A DNA stretch of 39,498 nucleotides from an uncultured Gammaproteobacteria bacterium (GTDB taxonomy: Bacteria; Pseudomonadota; Gammaproteobacteria; GCA-001735895): contig CALDDP010000067.1 of the NCBI GenBank assembly GCA_937936805.1, positions 1 through 39,498 on the forward strand, written 5' to 3'. Both the position numbers and the translations under genes were made by a program. Below, in pieces: positions 1 to 9,664 of this stretch. Positions within the stretch are counted from its first letter, which is position 1. Each line of letters starts with the position of its first letter. The notes beneath the pieces are model-generated. The model did not search any database and was not told where the DNA came from. It saw nothing but the letters and a program-made list of their open reading frames with translations.

Positions 1-132
1 ATCAACTGGCTGGATGACGGCCTGGTCGAAGCCAACGGGATGTTGTTCCATATGCCGGGCCAATGGCGGGTTACCGTGAACCTCAGCTATGACGGGGTTG
101 CCCGGCAAACCCGGCTCGATTTTGAGATCTGA
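1..132 (+). CDS. C-terminal fragment of a YtkA/FixH-like protein (left-truncated)
   Basis: The reading frame is open from the first base to a TGA at 130-132 and gives 43 residues. The fragment contains NGMLFHMPGQWRVTV followed by a beta-rich tail ending in LDFEI. A MPGxW segment followed by alternating hydrophobic strands resembles the C-terminal half of small periplasmic YtkA-like/FixH-like domains, often found near cytochrome genes. The stop codon is directly followed by the ATG of the di-haem peroxidase gene, so the two are probably co-transcribed. The start and any signal peptide lie outside the window. The family call rests on a short segment and is tentative; the existence of the coding frame is well supported by the neighbour junction. 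Confidence 0.6.
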   Translation: MNWLDDGLVEANGMLFHMPGQWRVTVNLSYDGVARQTRLDFEI

Positions 133-1269
133 ATGTTTCGCGTTGTTATAAAGGTTTTGTTTTTCATCATTGTGGCCTTCCCGGCGGGCAGTGCCGGCGC
201 AGTTGAATTTAGCGCTGCCGAGCGGGAACTGATCGCGCAGCACGGTCCCTGGCCCATGCAGTTCGCGAGCGACAGCAGTAACCGGGTTTCCGGAAACGAG
301 CAGGCAATCCGGCTTGGCGAAGCGCTGTTTTTCGACCATGAACTCGGCATCGACTCGAAGTTCAGTTGCGCCAGTTGTCATGACCCCGGCAGGGCTTTCA
401 CCGACGGTCTGAAAACCTCCCAGGGCAGGGTGCGGCTGGATCGCAATACGCCGAGCCTGTTGAACCTGAAAGCCAACCGCTGGTTCGGCTGGGGTGGCGA
501 AAACGATTCCCTGTGGGCGCAAAGCATTCGCCCGATTGTGGCCGCTGACGAAATGGCCAATCATCCCGACCATGTACGGGAAATGTTATTGAGCCGGCAG
601 CGTTATCGGCAATTTTACCTGCAGGCATTCACCGCCGAAGTTGGCAGCGAGACCAGTGAACAGGTTCTGGTCAATGTCGGCAAGGCACTTGCGGCTTACC
701 AGGAATCCCTGCTGAGCCAGCGCACCGAATTCGACGATTTTCGGGATGCGTTGCTTGCCGGCGACCAGGTCTCGATGAGTCGTTATGCCGAAAGCGCGCA
801 GCGCGGGTTGAAGATATTTATCGGTGCGGGACGCTGCAATCTTTGCCACCTTGGACCTCGCTTCAGCAACGGTGAATTCGCTGATGTCGGCATAGCTTAC
901 TTTACTGCTGACGGTGTCGATGCCGGCCGCTATGGCGGCATTCGGCAGTTAAGGGCAAATCCCTATAACCTGCTCGGGAAATATAACGATGGTGACCCGC
1001 AATCAAACGCGCTGAGCAGTTCGCATGTGCGCCTGACCCAGCGTAACTGGGGTGAATTCAAGGTCCCCGGATTGCGCGCGGTGGCGGCGACTGCTCCCTA
1101 TATGCATAACGGCAGCCTGCCGACCCTGCGCGACGTGGTGCTGCACTATTCGAACCTCGACGAGGAGCGCCTGCATACCGATGGCGAGAAGATTTTGCGG
1201 CCGCTGCAGCTGAGTGATACCGAGATTGATGACCTCGTCAGTTTCTTACGGTCCCTGGGAGAAGAATAG
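133..1269 (+). CDS. MauG/CcpA-type di-haem cytochrome c peroxidase
   Basis: This is a 378-residue exported c-type cytochrome. A hydrophobic signal peptide covers about residues 1-23 and ends near SAGA-VEF. Two CxxCH haem-binding sites are visible: CASCH with C79/C82/H83 and CNLCH with C235/C238/H239, the spacing expected for the two haem domains of bacterial cytochrome c peroxidases and MauG. A later PYMHNGSLPTL segment holds M324, a candidate distal ligand of the electron-transferring haem, as in peroxidases. Family members reduce peroxide, or oxidise amine or thiol substrates, in the periplasm. The gene starts directly after the upstream stop codon and ends 2 bases before the MlrC-like gene, so it sits in the middle of an operon. 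Peroxidase versus MauG-like substrate oxidation cannot be decided here. Confidence 0.9.
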   Translation: MFRVVIKVLFFIIVAFPAGSAGAVEFSAAERELIAQHGPWPMQFASDSSNRVSGNEQAIRLGEALFFDHELGIDSKFSCASCHDPGRAFTDGLKTSQGRVRLDRNTPSLLNLKANRWFGWGGENDSLWAQSIRPIVAADEMANHPDHVREMLLSRQRYRQFYLQAFTAEVGSETSEQVLVNVGKALAAYQESLLSQRTEFDDFRDALLAGDQVSMSRYAESAQRGLKIFIGAGRCNLCHLGPRFSNGEFADVGIAYFTADGVDAGRYGGIRQLRANPYNLLGKYNDGDPQSNALSSSHVRLTQRNWGEFKVPGLRAVAATAPYMHNGSLPTLRDVVLHYSNLDEERLHTDGEKILRPLQLSDTEIDDLVSFLRSLGEE

Positions 1270-1271
1270 CC

Positions 1272-2789
1272 ATGCCTGAGCGCAAGTTGATTGCTGTCGG
1301 CGGATTCCAACACGAAACCAATACCTTTGCACCGCACCTGGCACCATTCGAGGCATTCGAGCGCGCCGACAGCTGGCCCGGGCTGACGATTGGCGAGCCG
1401 CTCATCGAAACCATGGCCGGGCTCAACATCCCGCTTTCCGGTTTCATCGAAACTGCGCTAAGGGCGGGGCATCGACTGCATCCACTGTGCTGGTGCGCTG
1501 CCGAACCGAGCAGCTTCGTGACGCGCGATGCATTTGAACGAGTCGCCGATATAATCTGCTCGGGGTTACGCGCGGGTGCGCTACCGGATGCGGTTTATCT
1601 CGATTTACACGGCGCAATGGTCACCGAACACTATGAGGACGGGGAAGGCGAATTGTTGCGCCGAGTGCGTGAAAACGTCGGCCCATCGATTCCAGTGGTG
1701 ATCAGTCTCGACCTGCATGCAAACGTCACCGAAGGTATGGTGGAAAACAGTGATGCGATGACGATTTATCGAACCTATCCGCATCTCGATATGGCGGCTA
1801 CCGGTGCCCGCGCCTGTGAGTTACTCGAGTTTTTACTCGCGGGCCACAAACTGCACAAGGCCATGCGTAAAATACCCTTCCTGTTCCCGCTCACCTCGCA
1901 ATGCACCGACTTCGAGCCCTGCCGTTCGCTCTATGGCGCGCTGGAGACGATGAGTCTGCGGCCAGGGATCAGTGACGTCGATTTCGCGACCGGGTTTCCG
2001 CCTGCCGATATCGCCGAATGTGGTGCCGCGGTGGTCGCCTATGGTGTCGACCAGGAATCGGTCGAGGCGGTGGCTGATCAGCTTTACCGGCAGGTACTCG
2101 ATGCCGAGGCGGATTTTACCTTCGAAACCTTTTCCGCTGACCAGGCGGTACAGCGCGCGATGAATAATGATTCAGACAAACCGGTGGTGCTCGCCGACGC
2201 GCAGGACAACCCGGGCGCCGGGGGTACCTCCGATACCACGGGCCTGCTCGAGGCGTTGGTTCGAAACGGCGCAAGGCAGGCCGTCATAGCCATTTTGTAC
2301 GATCCGGAAGTTGCCGCTATGGCGCATGCGGCAGGCGTCGGCGCGAACTTCGCAGCGGAACTGGGCGGCAAAAGTGGATTTCCAGGGGTGCCGTCTTACG
2401 CGGGAAAGTTTGCTGTCGAAGCGTTGGGCAACGGGCGTTTCGTGTTCACTGGTGAAATGAACCTGAATTCACATGCCGAACTCGGCGACATGGCGTTGCT
2501 GCGGGTCATCGACCACAACTCCGAGGTGCGCGTCGTCGTCGGCAGTGCGCGTGCACAATGCCTCGACCTGGCGATGATCCGCCATCTCGGCATTGAGCCG
2601 ACCGAACAGAAAATCGTCGCGGTTAAAAGCACGGTGCATTTTCGCGCTGACTACGACCCGATCGCGGCCGAAACGCTGGTGGTAATATCACCGGGCGCAA
2701 ATTACTGTGAGCTCATCGATATGGAATACAAAAACCTGCGTGCCGGTGTCAGACTGGAAACGTTGGGGCCCGAGCATCAAAATCAGTAA
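1272..2789 (+). CDS. M81 family metallopeptidase (MlrC-like)
   Basis: The 505-residue product starts with GGFQHETNTF and carries DLHGAM (around residue 116) and DLHANV (around residue 150), followed by YRTYPHLDM. These are the conserved metal-binding blocks of the MlrC/M81 family, named after microcystinase C, which hydrolyses a linearised microcystin. The C-terminal half contains the DNPGAGGTSDTT block, also typical of the family. Most MlrC homologues sit in bacteria that do not degrade microcystin and have unknown, probably amide-hydrolysing, roles. No signal peptide is seen, so a cytoplasmic location is likely. The start lies 2 bases after the peroxidase stop, with a purine-rich gagaag upstream. 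The 3' end overlaps the convergent giant gene by 7 bases. Confidence 0.88.
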   Translation: MPERKLIAVGGFQHETNTFAPHLAPFEAFERADSWPGLTIGEPLIETMAGLNIPLSGFIETALRAGHRLHPLCWCAAEPSSFVTRDAFERVADIICSGLRAGALPDAVYLDLHGAMVTEHYEDGEGELLRRVRENVGPSIPVVISLDLHANVTEGMVENSDAMTIYRTYPHLDMAATGARACELLEFLLAGHKLHKAMRKIPFLFPLTSQCTDFEPCRSLYGALETMSLRPGISDVDFATGFPPADIAECGAAVVAYGVDQESVEAVADQLYRQVLDAEADFTFETFSADQAVQRAMNNDSDKPVVLADAQDNPGAGGTSDTTGLLEALVRNGARQAVIAILYDPEVAAMAHAAGVGANFAAELGGKSGFPGVPSYAGKFAVEALGNGRFVFTGEMNLNSHAELGDMALLRVIDHNSEVRVVVGSARAQCLDLAMIRHLGIEPTEQKIVAVKSTVHFRADYDPIAAETLVVISPGANYCELIDMEYKNLRAGVRLETLGPEHQNQ

Positions 2790-5700
2790 AGACCGAATTT
2801 TTCGAGGCTGGCCTGAAAACGATCTCGCAGGGCTTTATTGATCGATAGCGATCGCACCAGGCCCTTGCCCGTGACGCTACTGTCGAGCGCCCTGATTTCG
2901 GTGGCGAGTTCTTTGGCCATGGCCTCGTCACCGCGTTCCACGAGTGCGTGGACCAGGTAAAATCGGCACAGTGGCGAGTCGGGTTCGACGTCGATTCCAC
3001 GTCGATAAGTATCGATTGCATCGTCAAGACTACCGGAAAATTGTTCGATCTGGCCCTGGATCAAGTAATACCAGTTGGGTAGTACCGGACACAGCTGCAA
3101 CATGTTCTGGTTGCGAGTGCGGGCCTGCTCAAAGTCGCCGATAAAAATATAGGCAAAAGCCGTTAATGCCTGAATCTCGGCATTACCGGGCTGCAGCTCG
3201 ATTGCTTTGCTGAAGGCGGCAAGCATCTCGTCGGTTTCGTGTTTCATGAGGTGAATCGTACCGGCAAGACTCCAGGCTTCGGAATACTCAGGCGCGAGGC
3301 TGAGAGCATGGTTGTTGGCTTTTTCGGCCTCAGCTAAAGCGTCTTCGAAAGATTCAGTGCGTCCGATATAGACTTCCTGCCAGTGGGTCCAGCCAAGTGA
3401 GACCCAGGCATAGGGATAACCGGGATCGAGCTCGATTGCCTGTTTCGCCATGTTGCGGGCTTCGAGGATATTCTTCTGGATGTAAGTGTCCTGTAAATCA
3501 ATCGCTTCAAGGGTTAACTGCCAGGCCTTGATATTGGTAGTGCCGGCCGAGCGGTGCAATGCCATTTCACCATCGTCGAGATGCACCTTCATCGCCAGTG
3601 CGATATTCATCGACATCTCGTCCTGCACCGCGAAGAGATCATCGAGATCGCGGTCATAATGCTCACTCCAGACTATTTGCTTGTTTTGTGAATCGATCAG
3701 ATCGGCGTTGACACGAATTCGATCGCCACTCTTGCGCACGCTGCCCTCGAGAATATAGCGAACCCCCTGTTGCTTCGATATATCCTCGATCGATGCATTC
3801 CGGCCTTTATATTGCATTGTCGAATGACGCGCGACGATGCGCATATGCCTGAATTTCGACAGGGTTGAAATGACATCGGTGGTAATACCGTCGCTGAAGT
3901 ACCCCTGTTCGGAGTCACCGCTCATGTTTTCGAATGGCAGCACCGCGATCGATGGCATTTCCTCGAAAGGCCCGGTGAGATCTTCGAGCAAACCAGCCTG
4001 TACCAGCTGGTCGAAGGCCACTTCGAAATCCTCGTCGTAACGGTAAGCCTGGGAGATACGCCACAGGCGTCGCCATGCGTTTTCGTCCGTCGGATAGTTC
4101 GGCATTTCACGTTTTGCCAGTTCCTGGTAACGCTTCATTTCCTTGCGTGCTTCCTCGGCTAAACCCAGTCCATTGAAGCAGGCAGCTATCGATGCGTGGA
4201 TACTGGCCGGGGGGTGAGGAATCGAACGATAGGTCTTTATCGCCTTTTCGAATTGCCCCGCACCCTGGTAAACCCCACCCGCAGACCAGCCGGCGCCGAC
4301 GCTGTGCGGATCGAGTTGCAGCGCCCGGTCGGCATAGGGGATAGCTTCGTCGATTCGGCGGGTGAAACCGAGCAGGTCTGCCTTGACCACGTAGCCCTCC
4401 GAAGCCGTTGGATTCAGTTCGATTGCCTTGTCGACATGAAACTCGCTTTGTTCGTAGTTTCTCTTGAAAAACAGATACTCTCCGAAATAGGAATGCGCCA
4501 GCGCGTTGTCGGGTTCGATTTTGATCGCGGTTTCGAGGTGATACCTGGTCAGGCTTTCTGAATTTGCCTGGTCGTCTGTCCAGCCTTCCAGAATATCGAT
4601 CCAGTTAATCATCCCCAGGTTGGTATGCGCGGTCGAATTCTCCGGGTCGATCTCGAGGCATTTCTCGATCTCCTGCCTCGCCTTGACGAAGTCGCTGGCC
4701 GTGAACTTGCCGAAATAATATAGTCCGCGCAGCAGGTAGTCGTAGCTCTGCAGGTTTTTCGCGGCTTTACGCGCCGCCGACTGTTGTAGCGTGTGGCCGA
4801 TACGGCCGCTGATGGTGCCGGCAATTGTCTGGCTCAATTCCTGTTCCAGCTCGAGGATGTCTTCGAGTTCGGCGTCGTACTGTTTACCCCATACCTGGTT
4901 ACCGGTTGCCGATTCGATCAATTGCACCGAGATCCGAACCTTGTGAGCCGATTTGCGAAAGCTGCCCTCAACCAGGTAGGTCACATTCAGTTCATCGGAA
5001 ATTTCCTCCGAAGACTTGCCGCTATTCTTGAAAGCAAAGCTCGAATTCTGTGATTTGACGGCGAGGCCATCGAACAATCCAAGGGACAGGATGATGCTCG
5101 AGGTTATACCGTCGCTGAAATACTCCTGCTCGGGATCGCCGCTCATATTCTCGAACGGCAGCACCGCAATCGAGGGCATGCTGTCGACCGTTATTTCGAG
5201 CTGATCGCATAAGCCGGCCTGCAAAAGCAGGTCGAAAAAGGTATTTGAATCTTCTATGTACTGGAAAGGCATAGCTTCGTACCAGTACTCGCGCCATTCA
5301 TGTTCATTGGCGGGAAAATTCGCCATTTGTGCCTGTGCCAGTTCGAGATAATGCTGCATTTCTGTTCTTGCTTTGTCTGTTTCATTCATACCGGCGAGCG
5401 CGGCGGCGGTTTGTGCGTGCAGGCTCGGTGACATGTGGGGAATCGAGCGAAACGCCTTTATCGCGCGCTCATACTGCCCAGTGCTTAGGTAAACTTCACC
5501 CTCAGTCCAGCCGACATAAGGATGGTATGGATCGATTTGCATGCTCATGTCGGCATATTCGAGCGCTTCTTCGTAACGCCGCATCACGCTCAGTGCGCCG
5601 CATTTCATCGTGTAGCCATCAGGCAGGGTCGGGTTTAACTCGATGGCGCGGTCGGCGTGTATCTCGGCCCGTCCGAAATCGCGTGCAAATACCAGTTGTT

Positions 5701-8700
5701 CCGACATGAAGGCGTGGGTCAGTGCATTGTCGGGCTCGAGTTCGATGGCTTTTTCGGCATAGAGTCTCATCATTCGTCTGGCTTCTTCGCGATCTGCTGT
5801 CCAGTTTTCCAGGAGCTCCATAACATAGGTTTCTCCCAGCATGGAATGCGCCTCGCCATTGTCTGGATCGCACTTGATAGACAATTGAAACTGCTTGCGC
5901 GCGATGAGATTGTCGCGGACATTGAATTTCTCGAGATGATGAAGGCCGCGCATCAGGTAATCGAAGCTCTTAAGATCCTTTTTCGGCTTTTTCAAAGACG
6001 CGTTTTTCAGTTCTTTGCCGATGCGCCCGCTTATCGTACCGGCAATATTTTTTACCATCTCTTCTTCAATGGAAAAGAGGTCTTCGAGACTACAATCAAA
6101 ACGCTTGCCCCAAAGCTGATTCCCGCTGGCAGTCTCGTCAACCTGAACCGTGATGCGTACCTTGTCGCCGAACTTGCGAATGCTTCCCTCGACTATGTAT
6201 TGAACCGCCAGTTCGCCGACAATTTCATCGATGCCTTTTGCACTGTTCTTAAAGGCAAAGCTGGTATGGCGGGATTTAACATTAAGACCACTAAAAGAGC
6301 TTAGACTTACGATGATGCTCTCCGATATTCCATCACTGAAATACTCCTGCTCTGGATCGCCCGACAGATTGCTGAAGGGTAAAACCAGGATTGATGGTAA
6401 AGCCTCGGGACCAGTGCTTTTTTGCGTAGCCGCCATTTCCTCTTCGAGTCCTGCCCGTAGCAGGTAATCGATGATGTCCTGGTTGAGCGCAGGGTTGGCG
6501 AATGGTGCATTGTCTCTATAATAATCCAGCCATTGCGGAATGGTTTTCGGCATGGATAACATGTTCTGCCGGCAAAATTGGAGAAAAGCCGTCAGGGCCT
6601 TTTGTGCATTTTCCAATCGCTCGAGCTTGATATTAGCCGCGATATTGTAGATCTGGATAAATGCGGGAGCATTTCCAGTACCTGCAATAGTGGCCAGGCA
6701 ATCTTCGTACCGGCCGCTGAAATAAAGTGATTCGGCCTGTATCCACCTGACCCAGGAGTGATATGGATCGAGACGCAAGGCAAGTTCTGCTTTTTCCAGC
6801 GCAGCTTCGGCTTTTCCCTGCAGGCTGAGGTTGACCGCCTGCATGGCGATGGCTTCGGCATCGTTAGGGTTTTTTTCCAGCGCTTGCTGCAGTTGTCGAT
6901 CGGCTTCCTCATACCGATACCGATAGGCCAGGTAATCGGCATAGGCGACCTTGACCTGGGTCAAATCGGGGGCCAGCGCAAAGGCTTTGTGGATATGCTC
7001 GTCAGCCAGCTTGCGAGCATCTTCGATATCTTCAACCCAGCGATCGATCACGTTGATATCGTGGCACCAAAAGAGCTCCGTGTGCGCGAGGGCATTATCC
7101 GGGTCAAGGGCCAGGCATTGATTCAACTTGTCAATGGCAGTTAATGTTTCCTGTGCGTTTCCCTTATTGGCATGATGCCTGCCGGCGAGCAGCAAATCGT
7201 AGGCCTGCTGATGCGCGGCGCCCTTGGTGATCGCGATGCGCTGTAAGTCCGACTCTATCTGCCCGGTGACCGTGGCGGCGATGGAGCGGCTCAGCTCCTC
7301 TTCGAGATCGAACAGGTTTTCGATTTCAGCGTCGTAGCGTTTACCCCAGACCTGGTTGTCACTTTTCGCGTCGACCAGCTGGACCGTCACCCGGATGTTT
7401 TTGTCGGTTTTACGAATACTGCCTTCTACGATGTAATCGACCTCGAGCTCTTTTGAAATTTCATCGGGGCTTTTAATCTGCTGCTTAAACGCAAAGCTCG
7501 AATTTCGCGACTTGACGTTGAGTCCCGGAAACAACGACAGGTTCAGAATAATGCTTTCGGTAATGCCGTCGCTGAAGTATTCCTGCGCGGGATCGCCGGA
7601 CAGGTTATCGAATGGCAGCACGGCGATACCATGTTCGCTTGACTGAATCCGGGCGTGGGGAGACAAAACTTCTTCGCTGAGCCCCGCCTGAATCATACAT
7701 TCAATGATATCCTGGTTGATTTGCGGATCGGCAAACGGGTAATTTTCACGTGTATATTGCAACCACTCGTCGATAGTTTGCGGCATCGCCAGCATGCTTT
7801 CCCGGCTTTCCTGCAGAAGTGACTGTAATGCCTGTCGTGCCGGGTCGATTCTGCCGAGTTTGACATTGGACGCGATTCCAAAGATCTGGATGAAACCCGG
7901 CGAGGTACGCATTTTCGTGATCGTCTTCAGGGTGGCTTCGTATTGACCGGAGATAAACTGCGATACCGCAACTTCCCACTCGGCCCAGGGATGGTAAGGA
8001 TCGAGTAAGCACGCGCGTTCGGCGAATTGCAGCGCGTCCTCGGCTTGACCCTGCATCTCGAGGTTCAACGCCATGGTCGTCAAGATAGTCGGATCGTTAG
8101 GGTTGGTTTCGAGTGCCATGTCGAGGTGTTTCGTTGCTTTTTCGAATTCACTGCAAAACACCAGGTATTGGGCATAAAATACCTGCACCGTGCAGGATTC
8201 TGGCGCCATCGCCATCGCCTTTTGGATGTGTTCCGCCGCCAGTTTGAAAGAGGTCAGGTAATCCTCAGTCCAGCGTCCGAGGTAGTCCAGTAAATGACTG
8301 ACGTAAATCCACATCAGCGCCCTCACGTTATCCGGGTCTTTTGCGAGGCACTGGTTCAGTTTCTCGATCGCGATCACCGTGTCCTGCCGATTGTAGCGTT
8401 GATTGTGATAGATACCGCTGAGCAGTAGATCATAGGATTGTTGATCCGTGGCACCCTTGGCAATCGCGATACGCTGCAGCTCGGATTCGATCTGACCGGT
8501 GACCGTGGCCGCAATCGTGCGGCTCAGATTTTCTTCCAGCGAGAACAGGTCGGAGATATCGGCGTCGTAGCGCTTGCCCCAGATCTGGTTGCCCTCGGCG
8601 GCATCGATCAGTTGCACCGTGATGCGGATGTGTTGATCAGACCTGCGGATGCTGCCCTCGACGATGTAGTCGACGTTGAGTTCGGTGGAAATCTCGCCAA

Positions 8701-9664
8701 TGCTCTTGATTTGTTGCTTGAAGGCGAAGCTGGAATTGCGCGATTTGACCTGCAGCCCCGGGAATAGCGACAGGTTGAGGATGATGCTGTCAGTTATGCC
8801 GTCGCTGAAATATTCCTGCTCGGGGTCTCCGGACAGGTTATCGAACGGCAGCACCGCGATGCTGTGATCATTTGACGCAGTCGAAGCGACAGGTGCTTTA
8901 CTGACAGCGGGAGTTGGCGTGGGCCCTGGTTTGGCTGCGCCACCCGCTATTTGATCGCGTAACTCGATCGTTGCGCTTTGGGGGTCTACATCGAGTTCGT
9001 CACGTAAAACCTGCTCACAGCGTTTGAAGGCTTGCAGCGCGTGGCTGCGGTCGCCATGTTCGAAATAGCTGCGTATCAAGATGCGCCAGCCCGACTCGCC
9101 GAGCGGGTCCTGTTTGACCAGCCGTTCGGCGGATTTGATCGCATGACTGAAATCGTGACTGAGTAGCTGGGTTTCCGCCAGGTTCGACAGTATCTCGATG
9201 AACTGGCGTTTGAAGCGGCCGCGTTCGCCGTCGAGCCATTCCTGGCAGGCCGCATCGCGAATCGAAATACCTTCGAGGAATTCACCCTGGTAGAGATCGG
9301 CCGCGGTGGTCAGGGATTCGTAACCGCCCTCGGCGGCGAGGCGTTCGAACTCGTGTACGTCAATATCGATAAGTTCGGGGATCAGGCTGACCGTGGTGCG
9401 ATCGACCTGTAGCACCATGTCGGCGACGTCACCCAGCGATTTTTTGATCGCGCTCAGGCACTGGCGCAACGAGTTACGCGCCTGCTCTTCGCCGCGGTCG
9501 CTCCACAGCAGGTTAATCAGGCGTTCACGCGGATGACGTATGCCGGGGGTCAGCGCCAGGTAGGCCAGCAGGACTTCGGCCTTGCGCATTGACAACGAAA
9601 TTCGCGTGCCTGACGGCAGCAAACATTCGAAACGGCCCAGCAATATGAGCTCCAACTTCGACAT
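2783..9664 (-). CDS. Giant SARP/BTAD-type regulator with five tandem TolB-like-TPR modules
   Basis: The 2293-residue product begins with a winged-helix domain of the SARP/OmpR type (about residues 1-100; LILLGRFECLLPSG, then RERLINLLWSDR). A bacterial transcriptional activation domain follows at about 105-245. After a Pro/Thr/Ala-rich linker (about 247-266) come five copies of one unit, each opening with (S/G)I(A/L)VLPF(D/S/E)N(L/M)SGD and then EQxYFSDGI. The opening Ile falls at residues 269, 680, 1092, 1499 and 1906. Each unit holds a TolB-amino-terminal-like domain of about 130 residues and then TPR repeats, and units 1-4 end in a QAGL/RAGL motif. No transmembrane segment or catalytic domain is visible, so it is probably a cytoplasmic transcription factor with a large scaffold or sensor. 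The start has a good Shine-Dalgarno sequence (GGGGAGG). Proteins of this general type usually carry one module. Target genes and ligand are unknown. Confidence 0.9.
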   Translation of the reverse strand: MSKLELILLGRFECLLPSGTRISLSMRKAEVLLAYLALTPGIRHPRERLINLLWSDRGEEQARNSLRQCLSAIKKSLGDVADMVLQVDRTTVSLIPELIDIDVHEFERLAAEGGYESLTTAADLYQGEFLEGISIRDAACQEWLDGERGRFKRQFIEILSNLAETQLLSHDFSHAIKSAERLVKQDPLGESGWRILIRSYFEHGDRSHALQAFKRCEQVLRDELDVDPQSATIELRDQIAGGAAKPGPTPTPAVSKAPVASTASNDHSIAVLPFDNLSGDPEQEYFSDGITDSIILNLSLFPGLQVKSRNSSFAFKQQIKSIGEISTELNVDYIVEGSIRRSDQHIRITVQLIDAAEGNQIWGKRYDADISDLFSLEENLSRTIAATVTGQIESELQRIAIAKGATDQQSYDLLLSGIYHNQRYNRQDTVIAIEKLNQCLAKDPDNVRALMWIYVSHLLDYLGRWTEDYLTSFKLAAEHIQKAMAMAPESCTVQVFYAQYLVFCSEFEKATKHLDMALETNPNDPTILTTMALNLEMQGQAEDALQFAERACLLDPYHPWAEWEVAVSQFISGQYEATLKTITKMRTSPGFIQIFGIASNVKLGRIDPARQALQSLLQESRESMLAMPQTIDEWLQYTRENYPFADPQINQDIIECMIQAGLSEEVLSPHARIQSSEHGIAVLPFDNLSGDPAQEYFSDGITESIILNLSLFPGLNVKSRNSSFAFKQQIKSPDEISKELEVDYIVEGSIRKTDKNIRVTVQLVDAKSDNQVWGKRYDAEIENLFDLEEELSRSIAATVTGQIESDLQRIAITKGAAHQQAYDLLLAGRHHANKGNAQETLTAIDKLNQCLALDPDNALAHTELFWCHDINVIDRWVEDIEDARKLADEHIHKAFALAPDLTQVKVAYADYLAYRYRYEEADRQLQQALEKNPNDAEAIAMQAVNLSLQGKAEAALEKAELALRLDPYHSWVRWIQAESLYFSGRYEDCLATIAGTGNAPAFIQIYNIAANIKLERLENAQKALTAFLQFCRQNMLSMPKTIPQWLDYYRDNAPFANPALNQDIIDYLLRAGLEEEMAATQKSTGPEALPSILVLPFSNLSGDPEQEYFSDGISESIIVSLSSFSGLNVKSRHTSFAFKNSAKGIDEIVGELAVQYIVEGSIRKFGDKVRITVQVDETASGNQLWGKRFDCSLEDLFSIEEEMVKNIAGTISGRIGKELKNASLKKPKKDLKSFDYLMRGLHHLEKFNVRDNLIARKQFQLSIKCDPDNGEAHSMLGETYVMELLENWTADREEARRMMRLYAEKAIELEPDNALTHAFMSEQLVFARDFGRAEIHADRAIELNPTLPDGYTMKCGALSVMRRYEEALEYADMSMQIDPYHPYVGWTEGEVYLSTGQYERAIKAFRSIPHMSPSLHAQTAAALAGMNETDKARTEMQHYLELAQAQMANFPANEHEWREYWYEAMPFQYIEDSNTFFDLLLQAGLCDQLEITVDSMPSIAVLPFENMSGDPEQEYFSDGITSSIILSLGLFDGLAVKSQNSSFAFKNSGKSSEEISDELNVTYLVEGSFRKSAHKVRISVQLIESATGNQVWGKQYDAELEDILELEQELSQTIAGTISGRIGHTLQQSAARKAAKNLQSYDYLLRGLYYFGKFTASDFVKARQEIEKCLEIDPENSTAHTNLGMINWIDILEGWTDDQANSESLTRYHLETAIKIEPDNALAHSYFGEYLFFKRNYEQSEFHVDKAIELNPTASEGYVVKADLLGFTRRIDEAIPYADRALQLDPHSVGAGWSAGGVYQGAGQFEKAIKTYRSIPHPPASIHASIAACFNGLGLAEEARKEMKRYQELAKREMPNYPTDENAWRRLWRISQAYRYDEDFEVAFDQLVQAGLLEDLTGPFEEMPSIAVLPFENMSGDSEQGYFSDGITTDVISTLSKFRHMRIVARHSTMQYKGRNASIEDISKQQGVRYILEGSVRKSGDRIRVNADLIDSQNKQIVWSEHYDRDLDDLFAVQDEMSMNIALAMKVHLDDGEMALHRSAGTTNIKAWQLTLEAIDLQDTYIQKNILEARNMAKQAIELDPGYPYAWVSLGWTHWQEVYIGRTESFEDALAEAEKANNHALSLAPEYSEAWSLAGTIHLMKHETDEMLAAFSKAIELQPGNAEIQALTAFAYIFIGDFEQARTRNQNMLQLCPVLPNWYYLIQGQIEQFSGSLDDAIDTYRRGIDVEPDSPLCRFYLVHALVERGDEAMAKELATEIRALDSSVTGKGLVRSLSINKALRDRFQASLEKFGLY
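2786..8866 (-). repeat. Five tandem in-frame TolB-like-TPR coding repeats of about 1.23 kb
   Basis: The repeat units lie inside the giant gene. Their approximate limits are 8866-7634 (unit 1), 7633-6398 (unit 2), 6397-5177 (unit 3), 5176-3956 (unit 4) and 3955-2786 (unit 5). The opening motifs are 411, 412, 407 and 407 residues apart. Units 1 and 2 look closest to each other: both contain YDLLL(S/A)G after the TolB-like part and end in NQDII. Units 3 and 4 form a second similar pair (SGRIG). Unit 5 is the most diverged and lacks the QAGL ending. DNA coding the opening motif is locally well conserved between units, especially the stretch coding for EYFSDGI. Confidence 0.9.

Noticed and set aside
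7693-8012. Many other-frame ORFs inside the giant gene (several of 60-215 codons on both strands)
   Set aside because: They have no Shine-Dalgarno and no recognisable domain, and their high number follows from the codon bias of the true frame and its repeats.
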